42,851 bases of DNA from an uncultured Mediterranea sp. (GTDB lineage: Bacteria; Bacteroidota; Bacteroidia; Bacteroidales; Bacteroidaceae), in the NCBI GenBank assembly GCA_945641355.1, contig CALZEQ010000027.1:1-42851 (forward strand), given 5' to 3'. The notes under the pieces were generated by a model. The model ran no database searches. It was not told the DNA's origin and was given only the letters and a program-made list of their open reading frames with translations. The translations under genes and the position numbers were made by a program. The stretch's first letter is position 1, and the number at the start of each line of letters is the position of its first letter. Positions 26,231-34,749 of the stretch are shown here, one piece after another.

Positions 26231-26282
26231 CGGCAAATCTGCAAGGACAGACAACAGTAACACTTTTAAATAATAGAGAATT

Positions 26283-27539
26283 ATGACAATTGATCAATTC
26301 AACTTTTCCGGAAAAAAGGCATTCGTCCGTGTTGACTTCAATGTACCTCTGGACGAAAACTTCAACATTACAGATGATACTCGTATCCGCGCAGCTCTTC
26401 CCACGCTGAAGAAGATTTTGGCTGATGGCGGTAGTCTGATTATCGGTTCGCACCTCGGTCGTCCGAAAGGCGTAGCTGACAAGTTCTCACTGAAGCACAT
26501 CCTGAATCATGTTTCAGAGAAGCTGGGTGTTGAGGTTCAGTTTGCCAACGATTGTATGGGTGAAGAGGCTGCCGTAAAGGCTGCTGCCTTGCAACCGGGT
26601 GAGGCCTTGTTGCTGGAGAATCTCCGTTTCTATGCCGAGGAAGAGGGCAAGCCCCGTGGCCTGGCAGAAGATGCTACTGACGAAGAGAAGGCAGCTGCCA
26701 AGAAGGCTGTGAAAGAGAGCCAGAAGGAATTTACGAAGAAGCTGGCTTCGTATGCAGACTGCTATGTGAACGATGCATTCGGTACTGCTCACCGTGCACA
26801 CGCTTCTACGGCACTGATTGCTAAATATTTCGATAAGGACCACAAAATGTTCGGTTATCTGATGGAGAAGGAAGTAAAGGCTGTGGATAAGGTTCTGAAC
26901 GATATCCAGCGTCCGTTTACTGCCATCATGGGTGGTTCTAAGGTTTCTTCGAAAATCGAAATCATCGAGAACCTGCTGAACAAGGTGGACAACCTGATTA
27001 TTGCCGGTGGTATGACATATACCTTTACAAAGGCTCAGGGCGGTAAGATTGGCATCTCCATCTGTGAGGATGACAAGCTGGATCTGGCTCTTGACCTGAT
27101 GAAGAAGGCTCAGGAAAAGGGTGTGAATCTGGTGCTGGCAGTAGACGCCAAGGTAGCTGACTCTTTCTCTAACGATGCCAATACGAAGTTCTGTCCGGTA
27201 AACGAAATACCCGACGGTTGGGAAGGTCTGGACATTGGCCCGGAGACAGAGAAAATCTTTGCTGATGTCATCAAGGGCAGCAAGACTATCTTGTGGAACG
27301 GCCCGACGGGTGTGTTTGAGTTTGACAACTTTACACACGGTTCACGTGCGGTAGGCGAAGCCATTGTTGAAGCTACCAAGAACGGTGCTTTCTCGTTGGT
27401 AGGTGGCGGTGACTCTGTAGCTTGTGTCAACAAGTTCGGTCTGGCCAGTGGCGTATCTTACGTATCTACCGGTGGTGGTGCTCTGTTGGAGGCTATTGAA
27501 GGCAAGATCCTGCCGGGTATCGCAGCTATTAACGAATAA
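26283..27539 (+). CDS. pgk: Phosphoglycerate kinase
   Basis: The 418-aa protein, typical length, has N-domain motifs [13 protein letters not shown] and [20 protein letters not shown], the hinge region and the C-domain nucleotide-binding motif WNGPTGVFE plus GGGDSVACV. It converts 1,3-bisphosphoglycerate and ADP to 3-phosphoglycerate and ATP in glycolysis. The codon use looks like a highly expressed gene (few rare codons). It has its own -7 element and is followed by a hairpin, so it is a single-gene unit. Confidence 0.98.
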   Translation: MTIDQFNFSGKKAFVRVDFNVPLDENFNITDDTRIRAALPTLKKILADGGSLIIGSHLGRPKGVADKFSLKHILNHVSEKLGVEVQFANDCMGEEAAVKAAALQPGEALLLENLRFYAEEEGKPRGLAEDATDEEKAAAKKAVKESQKEFTKKLASYADCYVNDAFGTAHRAHASTALIAKYFDKDHKMFGYLMEKEVKAVDKVLNDIQRPFTAIMGGSKVSSKIEIIENLLNKVDNLIIAGGMTYTFTKAQGGKIGISICEDDKLDLALDLMKKAQEKGVNLVLAVDAKVADSFSNDANTKFCPVNEIPDGWEGLDIGPETEKIFADVIKGSKTILWNGPTGVFEFDNFTHGSRAVGEAIVEATKNGAFSLVGGGDSVACVNKFGLASGVSYVSTGGGALLEAIEGKILPGIAAINE

Positions 27540-27560
27540 TCTATTTGTACTTTGTCATAG

Positions 27561-27593
27561 AAAGGCAACTCTTTGCGATGAAGGGTTGCCTTT
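27561..27593 (+). terminator. Hairpin after pgk, likely terminator
   Basis: A 9-bp stem AAAGGCAAC/GTTGCCTTT (27561-27569 with 27585-27593) with a 15-nt loop, 21 bp beyond the stop codon. The T-run is short (TTT, inside the stem), so it is a modest terminator. Confidence 0.6.
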
Positions 27594-27648
27594 CGCGTTG
27601 TTAGCGAAACAGGTTACTCGTAACTTAATCAGTAATTATATATATTGT

Positions 27649-28734
27649 ATGAAAATGAACAGGAACATGGCGCTGCTGGCACTGGCCGTGATGGCAGGTG
27701 GTATGCATGCGCAAGAGAAATTGGGAAATCAAATCAAGAAGGACATTATTCAGAACAGCACATTCGGTGGATACGTGATAGGCAAAGCATCCACAACCGA
27801 CCAGTACGGTGCCAACCATAGCAGCTTCGACTTGCGGATGGCACGTGTATATGTCAATGGAAAGGTGCTCGATTTTAAATATCGTCTGCAAATGGAAGTG
27901 ACAGGTGGCGGTGTAGGCCAGACCAACGAGAACAGTGTGCGTATTGTCGATGCATATGGCGAGTGGGCCAAGTATTCGTTCTTCACTGTCCGCTTCGGTC
28001 AGTTTAAGCGTGCTTTCACGTTTGAAAATCCGATGAATCCTTGGGATATCGGTTTTGGTGCCTATTCACAATTCATCACCAAATTGGCTGGTATGAGTGA
28101 CCGTGTGGGCGAACACTCTTCGGGTGGACGTGACATCGGTGTACAGTTGGCCGGTGACTTGCTGCCGGTGGGCTCGGATCGTCATAACTTTCTGCACTAT
28201 CAGTTGGCGTTGTACAACGGTCAAGGTATCAATCAGAAGGAACAGAACAATGCAAAGGACCTGATAGGAGGTGTTTATGTATATCCTGTCAAGAATCTGG
28301 CCGTGGGCATGTTTGGCTGGAATGGTTCGTATAGCAAGAACGGGGTGACGGTGGATCGCAACCGTCTGGCCTTCGGACTGAAATATGAGTCTGCCTGGAC
28401 TGTCCGTGCCGAATACGCCACCAGCAAGGGATATAAGATAAGTGACTATGACAGCGAAGGCACGTTGAAAAGTACGGCCTGCGACAAATCCGATGCCTGG
28501 TATATGACTGTGGGAGCACCCGTAACCAAGAAGTGCAAGGTGTACGCCAAGTGGGATGTGTACCGCGACCGTAAGGAGTGGAGTACGCAGAAGTCGCTCT
28601 ACTGCCTGGCTGCCAACTATTATTTCTACAAGAACCTGAAGCTGCAAGCCAACTACACCTATACACGTGATAAAAGCACAGCGGGTGACGGTCATTATAA
28701 CACGTTTGACATGCAGCTCTATTGGCGCTTCTGA
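27649..28734 (+). CDS. OprP-like (phosphate-selective porin family) outer-membrane beta-barrel
   Basis: The 361-aa protein starts at ATG 27649, which gives signal peptide MKMNRNMALLALAVMAGGMHAQ; the reading frame is open upstream but not coding. The mature part has alternating hydrophobic/aromatic strands, the segment FFTVRFGQFKRAFTFENPMNPWDI typical of the PF07396 porin family, and ends with an outer-membrane C-terminal LYWRF (final Phe). It forms a channel for anions or phosphate-like solutes. It is likely monocistronic; the next gene starts 87 bp downstream. Confidence 0.8.
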   Translation: MKMNRNMALLALAVMAGGMHAQEKLGNQIKKDIIQNSTFGGYVIGKASTTDQYGANHSSFDLRMARVYVNGKVLDFKYRLQMEVTGGGVGQTNENSVRIVDAYGEWAKYSFFTVRFGQFKRAFTFENPMNPWDIGFGAYSQFITKLAGMSDRVGEHSSGGRDIGVQLAGDLLPVGSDRHNFLHYQLALYNGQGINQKEQNNAKDLIGGVYVYPVKNLAVGMFGWNGSYSKNGVTVDRNRLAFGLKYESAWTVRAEYATSKGYKISDYDSEGTLKSTACDKSDAWYMTVGAPVTKKCKVYAKWDVYRDRKEWSTQKSLYCLAANYYFYKNLKLQANYTYTRDKSTAGDGHYNTFDMQLYWRF

Positions 28735-28821
28735 AACTTGGCGGAAGTCTGGTGATAACCAGCCCGGCCTGAGTCAAGGATAGGCTTGGGCATCCGAAAC
28801 ATCAATAACTTGAAATGGATC

Positions 28822-31038
28822 ATGAACGAACAAGATATATTGGAACAATACCGACAGATAGAGTCGCTGCTGAGACAGAAACGTCTGAAAGAGGCCATTG
28901 CGCAGACTCAGGCCTTTGGAACGGAACATCTTGACTGGACGTTGAATGAACGTTTGGAGAAGGTGCAGACCTCCTATCGTTATATGCTGCAATATATGCG
29001 GATGGGAGTAAAAGACCCGCAACGGCCTGTACTGTATCAACAGCTGCTGACCGAAATGTGGGAGATAGCGGATCAAATCCGTTTGAAGCGTTGTGACTCC
29101 ATTTCAGAGAGTTATTATCATCAGTTACGTCGTTCCGGCAAGTCTGCATGCAAGACTTGCCGGATGACAGAACTGTTGCATCAGCTGGAAGCCTTCCCCG
29201 ATGACGTGGCTGTATGCCGCCTGATGCCAGACAACAGAGAACCGCTTCACGCTTTGTTGCTGACCCACGAAGAGAACAACCGCCGGCTGTTCTTGTCCGT
29301 TTGGACCAATAGTAGCTGGAGTGTCTCCGAGATGGCCGAGGCCACCGACTTTCTGCACTCTGAATCGTTGGCTCCAAAAGACCTTTGTCTGATGGTCTCT
29401 GCCGTGATGTTGAGTGTGCTGAATTGTTTCGATGCACGTAAGATGCGCTGGCTGTTCGATGCGTATGGCCATGCAGACCGGGAGGTGTCGCAGCGGGCAC
29501 TGGTCAGCCTGGCCTTGTTGCTGCAGCGCTATGCTGACAGGTTTGCGCTCTATCCCGACCTCATGGCACTCCTCCAGTTGCAGGCCGATGCCGGATTGGG
29601 CGTGAAGCTGAATCGGGTCTACATCAAGTTGCTGCTCAGTCAGGAAACCGAGAAAGTAGACAAGAAAATGCGTGAAGAGATTATTCCGGAGATGATAAAG
29701 AATGCCAATCTGATGAAGAATGGCCCTCTTTTTCTCGATGAAGGAGCGGGTGGTGAAGAGAACGACTCCAATCCGGAATGGAAGAAGATACTGGACAACT
29801 CGGTACTGGAAGAGCGTCTGCGCGAGATGGCGGATTTGCAGGTAGAGGGGTCGGACATCTACATGGGAACCTTCGCGCAACTGAAGTACTGGCCCTTCTT
29901 TAAGGAACTGCCCAACTGGTTTTATCCTTTTGATGAGTTGCACTCTTCGGTAGTTGATATGTTTGATGTTGAGCACTCCTCCCGTCAGACGATACTTTCT
30001 ATGATGATGCGTGTCGGGACCATCTGCAACAGCGACAAGTATTCATTCTGCTTCATGTTAACGAAGCTGCCCGAGGAGCAGCGTACACATCTGATGCGAC
30101 AATTGAGTGAACAGGAGTCATCGGACCTGCTGGACAAGGAGTACAAGGCCGGATGGCATGAGAAGGAGAAGTGGGCAGACTTCTTGACAAACCAATACAT
30201 CCATGACCTGTACCGCTTTTTCAAGCTCAATCCGAGGCGTAACGAGTTTCCCGACCTCTTCAGCGAAGAGATTGCCTTACATCTCCTTGCTCCGTTGCAG
30301 TCTTTGTTCAATTCGCCTCAACAGCTGGCGGATTTGGCCGACTTCCATTTCCGCAAAGAGCATACGAGGGAGGCTATCGAGGTGTATCAGCGCTTGGTGA
30401 ATCTGAATCATGCCGATGCCGAACTCTATCAGAAGATGGGATTCTGCTTTCAGAAGGAGAAGAGGTATGCCGAAGCAGTGGATGCCTATCGGAAAGCGGA
30501 TATATTGATGCCCGACCAGCGCTGGACGCTTCGTCATCTGGCTACCTGTTATCGCCTGTCCAAGGAGTATGCGCTGGCATTGGAGTGCTATCAGCGGGTG
30601 GAAGCCATGCAGACGGAGAACCGTCAATTGGCTTTCTATATAGGCAGCTGCCTGGTCGGATTGGAACGGTATGAAGAGGCCTTGAACTATTTCTTCAAAC
30701 TGGATTATCTGGAGGAGGAGAGTCTGAAGGCTGGGCGTGCTATTGCCTGGTGTTCCTTCCTGTGTGGCAAACTGGAACAGGCAGCCAAATACTATGAACG
30801 GGTATTGGCTAACCAACCGGCCTCCGTTGATTACCTGAATGCCGCTCATGTGGCCTGGTGCATGGGAAATCAAGAACAGGCGGTGGCACTTTATACCCAA
30901 GCGGCTGCCGATTTTGAATCCGGCGAACAGTTCCGTGAACTCTTTTTGCAGGACAAGCAGATTCTGTTGAAACAGGGAGTGGCCGAACGGGATATCCCAT
31001 TGATACTCGACCTGTGTATGTTTCCTGACAACCCGTAG
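28822..31038 (+). CDS. Large TPR-repeat protein, cytoplasmic
   Basis: The 738-aa protein starts at ATG 28822 (MNEQDILEQYRQ). It has no signal peptide or membrane segment. The first ~500 residues are helical with no family I recognise; the C-terminal third (from about 515) carries TPR-type helices: HTREAIEVYQRLVNLNHADAE, KRYAEAVDAYRKA, KEYALALECYQRVEA, EQAAKYYERVLAN. It is a protein-protein interaction scaffold of unknown partner. A 29-nt inverted repeat lies inside the gene at 29135-29163. It ends 7 bp before the convergent maf gene. Confidence 0.7.
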   Translation: MNEQDILEQYRQIESLLRQKRLKEAIAQTQAFGTEHLDWTLNERLEKVQTSYRYMLQYMRMGVKDPQRPVLYQQLLTEMWEIADQIRLKRCDSISESYYHQLRRSGKSACKTCRMTELLHQLEAFPDDVAVCRLMPDNREPLHALLLTHEENNRRLFLSVWTNSSWSVSEMAEATDFLHSESLAPKDLCLMVSAVMLSVLNCFDARKMRWLFDAYGHADREVSQRALVSLALLLQRYADRFALYPDLMALLQLQADAGLGVKLNRVYIKLLLSQETEKVDKKMREEIIPEMIKNANLMKNGPLFLDEGAGGEENDSNPEWKKILDNSVLEERLREMADLQVEGSDIYMGTFAQLKYWPFFKELPNWFYPFDELHSSVVDMFDVEHSSRQTILSMMMRVGTICNSDKYSFCFMLTKLPEEQRTHLMRQLSEQESSDLLDKEYKAGWHEKEKWADFLTNQYIHDLYRFFKLNPRRNEFPDLFSEEIALHLLAPLQSLFNSPQQLADLADFHFRKEHTREAIEVYQRLVNLNHADAELYQKMGFCFQKEKRYAEAVDAYRKADILMPDQRWTLRHLATCYRLSKEYALALECYQRVEAMQTENRQLAFYIGSCLVGLERYEEALNYFFKLDYLEEESLKAGRAIAWCSFLCGKLEQAAKYYERVLANQPASVDYLNAAHVAWCMGNQEQAVALYTQAAADFESGEQFRELFLQDKQILLKQGVAERDIPLILDLCMFPDNP
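29135..29163 (+). repeat. Inverted repeat inside the TPR gene
   Basis: Arms CCGGCAAGTCT (29135-29145) and its exact complement (29153-29163) around a 7-nt loop GCATGCA, itself nearly palindromic. It codes for the region SGKSACKTCR. It is unusually long and perfect for coding DNA and could form a strong mRNA hairpin. Confidence 0.55.
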
Positions 31039-31045
31039 GAAACGC

Positions 31046-31654
31046 TTAGCGACAGGGCCGTGGAGAGAGGACCGGAACCTTCCGCAACTCTCGGTATAGC
31101 CGCTGTACAGGCAATCCCATGATGTTGAAGTAGCTGCCAGCGATGTTTTCCACTCCTATATATCCAATCCACTCTTGTACGCCATAGGCTCCTGCTTTGT
31201 CCATGGGTCTGTATGTCTCCACATAGTAGGCTATCTCCTCTTCATCCAGCTTGGCGAAGCGAACTTCCGTCTGTGCATAGAAACAGTGTTGCCACGATAC
31301 GGTCGTCAGGCAGACACCGGTATATACTTCGTGCGTCTTTCCCGAAAGGTCACGCAGCATTTGGCGGGCTTCTTCTTCATCTTTCGGTTTTCCCAGTACA
31401 CGTCCCTCCAACCAGACGATGGTATCGGCAGTTATCATCAGCTCGTCGGTACGGAGCATTGGACGATAGGCTTCAGCCTTTTCACGGGCGATGTATAGGG
31501 GAATTTCTCCCTTCTGCAAGGTGTCAGGATATGATTCGTCTATATCGGGCAGGGTACGAATGTCGTATGCCACGCCCAGTCCTGTCAGCAGTTCTTTTCT
31601 GCGTGGAGAGTTGCTGGCCAGTATGATTTGATAGTTATTCAGGTTGTCAAGCAT
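31046..31654 (-). CDS. maf: Maf-family nucleoside triphosphate pyrophosphatase
   Basis: The 202-aa protein begins with the signature LASNSPRRKELL and has DIDESYPDTLQKGEIP, ITADTIVWLEGRVLGKP and GKTHEVYTGVCLT in family order. Maf proteins hydrolyse dTTP/UTP or modified nucleotides and are linked to septum formation. It is last in the nitroreductase-DUF2520-KdsC-Maf cluster, 32 bp after the previous stop. It ends convergent with the TPR gene, 7 bp apart. Confidence 0.95.
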   Translation of the reverse strand: MLDNLNNYQIILASNSPRRKELLTGLGVAYDIRTLPDIDESYPDTLQKGEIPLYIAREKAEAYRPMLRTDELMITADTIVWLEGRVLGKPKDEEEARQMLRDLSGKTHEVYTGVCLTTVSWQHCFYAQTEVRFAKLDEEEIAYYVETYRPMDKAGAYGVQEWIGYIGVENIAGSYFNIMGLPVQRLYRELRKVPVLSPRPCR

Positions 31655-31655
31655 A

Positions 31656-31692
31656 TAGTTACAAGCTACGAGTTACAGGTTATGAGTTACCA
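31656..31692. repeat. GTTAC-type degenerate direct repeats between kdsC-like and maf genes
   Basis: The text reads AGTTACAAG, CTACGAGTTACAGG, TTATGAGTTAC in succession. The (A)GTTAC unit recurs three times with spacing of about 14 bp in the intergenic gap and just into the kdsC-like stop. Purpose unknown. Confidence 0.5.
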
Positions 31693-32217
31693 TCCGAAGG
31701 CTTTTTCATCGGCCAGCCATAGTCCTTTCACTTTCAGCACCTGTTCTACGATGTCGCGTCCGCACCCATATCCCCCTTCAGCGTGTGAAATGTAGCGTGC
31801 AATGGCCTTTACTTCGGCCGCTGCATCTTTGGGGCAACAGGGCAATCCGCAGGTACGCATCACTTCCAGATCAGGAATGTCATCGCCTACATAGAGTATC
31901 TCCTCGTCTCGCAGTCCGTGGCGGTCACGGAAGTCGCGATAGTCGTGTATTTTGACAGATGAACCCAGATAGATGTCCTCGGCAGGTATGCCTAATGAGA
32001 GGAAACGCTTGCGCACGGCTTCGGTCTTTCCCCCTGTGATGATGCCCAGCAGTACGCCTTGTTTGGCAGCCAGGTGAATGGAATAGCCGTCCTTGATGTT
32101 GACAGTACGCATCGGTTCGCCCTCCGTACTCATTGGGATGACGTTGGCACTCAGCACTCCGTCTACATCAAACAGCAGTGCTTTTATATCTTTTAAATCG
32201 TAGTTGATGGTGCTCAT
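31687..32217 (-). CDS. HAD-family phosphatase, KdsC-like (3-deoxy-D-manno-octulosonate 8-phosphate phosphatase)
   Basis: The 176-aa protein has HAD motif I DVDGVLS (D17 nucleophile, D19 acid/base), motif II ITGGK, motif III near GSSVKIHDY and motif [12 protein letters not shown]. Capless, short C-type HAD of this kind dephosphorylate KDO 8-phosphate for lipopolysaccharide synthesis. Its ATG overlaps the preceding gene's stop by 4 bp. Some homologues act on KDN 9-phosphate or other sugars, so the substrate is probable, not proven. Confidence 0.85.
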   Translation of the reverse strand: MSTINYDLKDIKALLFDVDGVLSANVIPMSTEGEPMRTVNIKDGYSIHLAAKQGVLLGIITGGKTEAVRKRFLSLGIPAEDIYLGSSVKIHDYRDFRDRHGLRDEEILYVGDDIPDLEVMRTCGLPCCPKDAAAEVKAIARYISHAEGGYGCGRDIVEQVLKVKGLWLADEKAFGW

Positions 32218-33029
32218 GAGATGAATAATTTTTTCTCAGCTTTCCGATGGATGCTGTCGGTCAGTAGCTGATAAAGTTGTTGAATGTCAGGTTGTTGTTG
32301 CAGCATCTGCAGGTGCGTATCGATGACGCTACGGTCGTATCGTACCGCCGGACCGGTCTGTGCAGCTTGCGGGGAGAGTTCATGCACTTTGCGGGCTGTC
32401 TCGTCAATCAGCGGGAGCATGGCTTCGAAGGGCAGCTGCTGACGTTGCAGCAACTCTGCGGCCAGGGCATAGAGATGATTGGTGAAGTTGCAGCACAGTA
32501 CGGCTGCCAGATGAAGCTGCTTGCGCTGTTCCGATGAGGTCTCATACACACTTTGGGAGAGGCGAGAGGCTATCTGTTGCAGCAACGCTCCATCTTCTGG
32601 CAGACGACTCTCCCAAAAGATGGGTATGTGGCGGAAGTCCACTTCCCGCTGCTTGCTGAAGGTCTGCATGGGGTATAATACACCGTAACGGTCGGCACAC
32701 CCTTCCCACACACGCATCGGAAGACTGCCTGCCGTGTGCAGCCACAAGGCTTTCCTCCTTCCTTCGGTCAGCTGTTGCCTCAGCTGCATCAGTGCATCGT
32801 CCTTGAGGGCGGCTATGTAGATAGCCGCATCGGTGGCAATCCCTTCAATGGAGGTGGTGTAGGAGGATGCCTCCACCGCTTCTGCCAATGACCGGGCAGA
32901 TGCCTCCGTCCGGCTGTAGACCTGAAGGATGGGGAAGCCCTGCCGGAACAGTGCCTTGCCCAGATGGGTAGCCAGATTGCCGGCTCCTACCAGCACGATG
33001 GAAGTGGATGTCAGGGACGGTAGGGTCAT
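32214..33029 (-). CDS. Rossmann-like DUF2520 domain oxidoreductase-type protein
   Basis: The 271-aa protein starts at ATG 33029 (MTLPSLTST), which overlaps the nitroreductase stop by 4 bp; an upstream in-frame ATG at 33065 would overlap that gene further. [16 protein letters not shown] is the NAD(P)-binding GxGxxxxH-type loop, followed by a dinucleotide-binding half (to about 150) and an all-helical DUF2520 half with [10 protein letters not shown]. Related proteins resemble pyrroline-5-carboxylate reductase folds but the reaction is unknown. It is coupled on both sides by 4-bp overlaps. Confidence 0.8.
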   Translation of the reverse strand: MTLPSLTSTSIVLVGAGNLATHLGKALFRQGFPILQVYSRTEASARSLAEAVEASSYTTSIEGIATDAAIYIAALKDDALMQLRQQLTEGRRKALWLHTAGSLPMRVWEGCADRYGVLYPMQTFSKQREVDFRHIPIFWESRLPEDGALLQQIASRLSQSVYETSSEQRKQLHLAAVLCCNFTNHLYALAAELLQRQQLPFEAMLPLIDETARKVHELSPQAAQTGPAVRYDRSVIDTHLQMLQQQPDIQQLYQLLTDSIHRKAEKKLFIS

Positions 33030-33562
33030 TGCACTCCGTATTTGTTCAGGTGAATCTTTTCCCATTGCAGATGTGACTCGTCAAAGGGCTTGCGTTCCAT
33101 GCCTTTATGTCCGATGGCAATGATACTGAGTACCTGCAGTTGCAGGGGCAGATCCAGCACATCGTGTACGTAATCGTTGGACGGGATTCCGTTCACGGCA
33201 AAGCGTTCGCGCACCTGTACCCAGCAACTTCCCAATCCTAGGTCTTCGGCCTGCAGTTGCAGGTAGATGGAGGCGATGGCAGCGTCTTCAATCCATACAT
33301 CGCTGGCCAGGGGGTCGGCAGTGACTACGATGGCCAGTGCCGCATCGGCAATGAATTGGGATGCCTGCTCCTTGCAGAGCGAGAGCTTCTTCAATGTATC
33401 CTTGTCATCCACTGCTACAAACTGCCACGCATTGCTGCGCTTGGAAGTCGGTGCCATCAAGGCTGCTTTCATCAGGCTGACAACTTGTTCCTGCGTCAGT
33501 TCTTCGCCGGTAAATTTTCGCATACTACGGCGTCTTTTGATTAGTTCGCTGAAACTTTCCAT
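33026..33562 (-). CDS. Nitroreductase-family flavoprotein
   Basis: The 178-aa protein opens SFSELIKRRRSMRKFTGEEL, the FMN-phosphate contact of nitroreductases, then APTSKRSNAWQFVAV and the C-terminal GLGSCWVQVRERF and IGHKGMERKPF segments. It is an FMN-dependent NAD(P)H oxidoreductase of unknown physiological substrate. It is first gene of the four-gene unit that ends with maf; a -7 element lies at 33651-33658. Confidence 0.9.
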   Translation of the reverse strand: MESFSELIKRRRSMRKFTGEELTQEQVVSLMKAALMAPTSKRSNAWQFVAVDDKDTLKKLSLCKEQASQFIADAALAIVVTADPLASDVWIEDAAIASIYLQLQAEDLGLGSCWVQVRERFAVNGIPSNDYVHDVLDLPLQLQVLSIIAIGHKGMERKPFDESHLQWEKIHLNKYGVQ

Positions 33563-33650
33563 ATCTATATTTGTTTATCTATTGGAATGAAATCAAGGCT
33601 GATTCCCGGTTTCTTCCGGATAATTCACGTTAACTGGATTAATAATGATG

Positions 33651-33678
33651 CAAAAATACAAGTTTATTTTTAATTTTG
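33651..33678. promoter_or_regulatory. Divergent -7 elements for the nitroreductase unit and the GNAT gene
   Basis: On the - strand TATTTTTG (33651-33658) points at the nitroreductase gene. On the + strand TAATTTTG (33671-33678) lies just before the ATG at 33687. Their proximity argues that the acyltransferase starts at 33687 rather than at the upstream ATG 33645 and would have an almost leaderless mRNA if that element is used. Confidence 0.45.
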
Positions 33679-33686
33679 CAGGCACC

Positions 33687-34673
33687 ATGCCATTGAAACT
33701 GACGACATATTATCGTGGAAACACAATTCCCGACCTGCCGGGTACCAATACGTTCCATTCTACCGAACTGTTTCATGTATATGAAGCGACGCCAGGCTAT
33801 CAGCCTATGCTCATTGTCGCATCGGTAGACGGCACCCCTGTGGCCAAGATGCTGGCTGTCATCCGTCGGAGTGTCCGCATGTTTCCTCCGGGCATTGTGA
33901 AACGTTGTGAGGTATATGGTGCCGGTGAATATTTTGTCGATGAGTCGGCACGTGAGTTCGTCTTTGAGGAGATGCTGCAGCGGCTTACCGACGAAGCCTT
34001 GCGGGCCTGTTTCATGATTGAGTTCCGCAATTTGGACAATGCAATGTTCGGATACAAGTATTTTCGCAGTAGGGGATATTTCTCTATCAATTGGATGCGT
34101 GTGTACAATTCCCTTCATAGTGTAGGTCGGGCCGAAGAGCGTTTCAGTCCTTCGCGCATCCGTCAGGTGAAGAAAGGGCTATTGAATGGGGCAGAGGTGC
34201 GCGAAGCACATACTTCGGAGGAAATAGGTGAATTTGCCCGTATGCTGCATCGCAACTACTCATCCAAAATCCGCCGTCATTTCCCCAGCATGGACTTCTT
34301 CCAGCAGATGGAGCATTATCTGATAGGGCGGGGAAGAAACCGCATCTTCATCGTTACCTATAAGGGGAAGATTATCGGGGGAAGTGCCTGCATCTATTCG
34401 GACGATACGGCATACCTCTGGTTCTCTGGCGGAATGCGCAAGACGTATGCGTTGCAGTATCCGGGTATCTTGGCGGTTTGGAAGGCATTGACGGATGCGA
34501 AAGAACGCGGATATGCCCATCTGGAATTCATGGATGTAGGGCTTCCCTTCCGCAGACATGGCTATCGGGAGTTTGTCCTTCGCTTCGGTGGCAAACAGAG
34601 CAGCACGAGGCGTTGGTTCCGTTTCCGCTGGTCTTGGCTCAACCGTTTACTGTTCCGCTGCTTCCCTCGATAG
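33687..34673 (+). CDS. GNAT/FemAB-like acyltransferase
   Basis: The 328-aa protein starts at ATG 33687 (MPLKLTTYYRG); ATGs at 33645 and 33648 add 14 residues. It has the two-domain look of FemAB-like/GNAT proteins, with an acetyltransferase core at about 170-300 (KIIGGSACIYSDDTAYLWFSGG then YGHLEF-like YAHLEFMDVG) and a basic C-terminus ending WFRFRWSWLNRLLFRCFPR. It probably transfers an acyl or aminoacyl group to a cell-envelope component; the substrate is unknown. It is monocistronic and convergent with glgB. Confidence 0.7.
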   Translation: MPLKLTTYYRGNTIPDLPGTNTFHSTELFHVYEATPGYQPMLIVASVDGTPVAKMLAVIRRSVRMFPPGIVKRCEVYGAGEYFVDESAREFVFEEMLQRLTDEALRACFMIEFRNLDNAMFGYKYFRSRGYFSINWMRVYNSLHSVGRAEERFSPSRIRQVKKGLLNGAEVREAHTSEEIGEFARMLHRNYSSKIRRHFPSMDFFQQMEHYLIGRGRNRIFIVTYKGKIIGGSACIYSDDTAYLWFSGGMRKTYALQYPGILAVWKALTDAKERGYAHLEFMDVGLPFRRHGYREFVLRFGGKQSSTRRWFRFRWSWLNRLLFRCFPR

Positions 34674-34693
34674 CAATGTGTATATATAATAAA

Positions 34694-34727
34694 GGTAGGA
34701 AGAGTGCCGTCTTACACTCTTCCTACC
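34694..34727. terminator. Bidirectional terminator between the GNAT gene and glgB
   Basis: A 13-bp perfect stem GGTAGGAAGAGTG (34694-34706 with 34715-34727) and an 8-nt loop lie between two convergent stops. The - strand continues with TTTATTATATATA and the + strand with CGTTTGTCTTTG, so both directions may stop here. Confidence 0.8.
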
Positions 34728-34749
34728 CGTTTGTCTTTGTCAGTACGGC

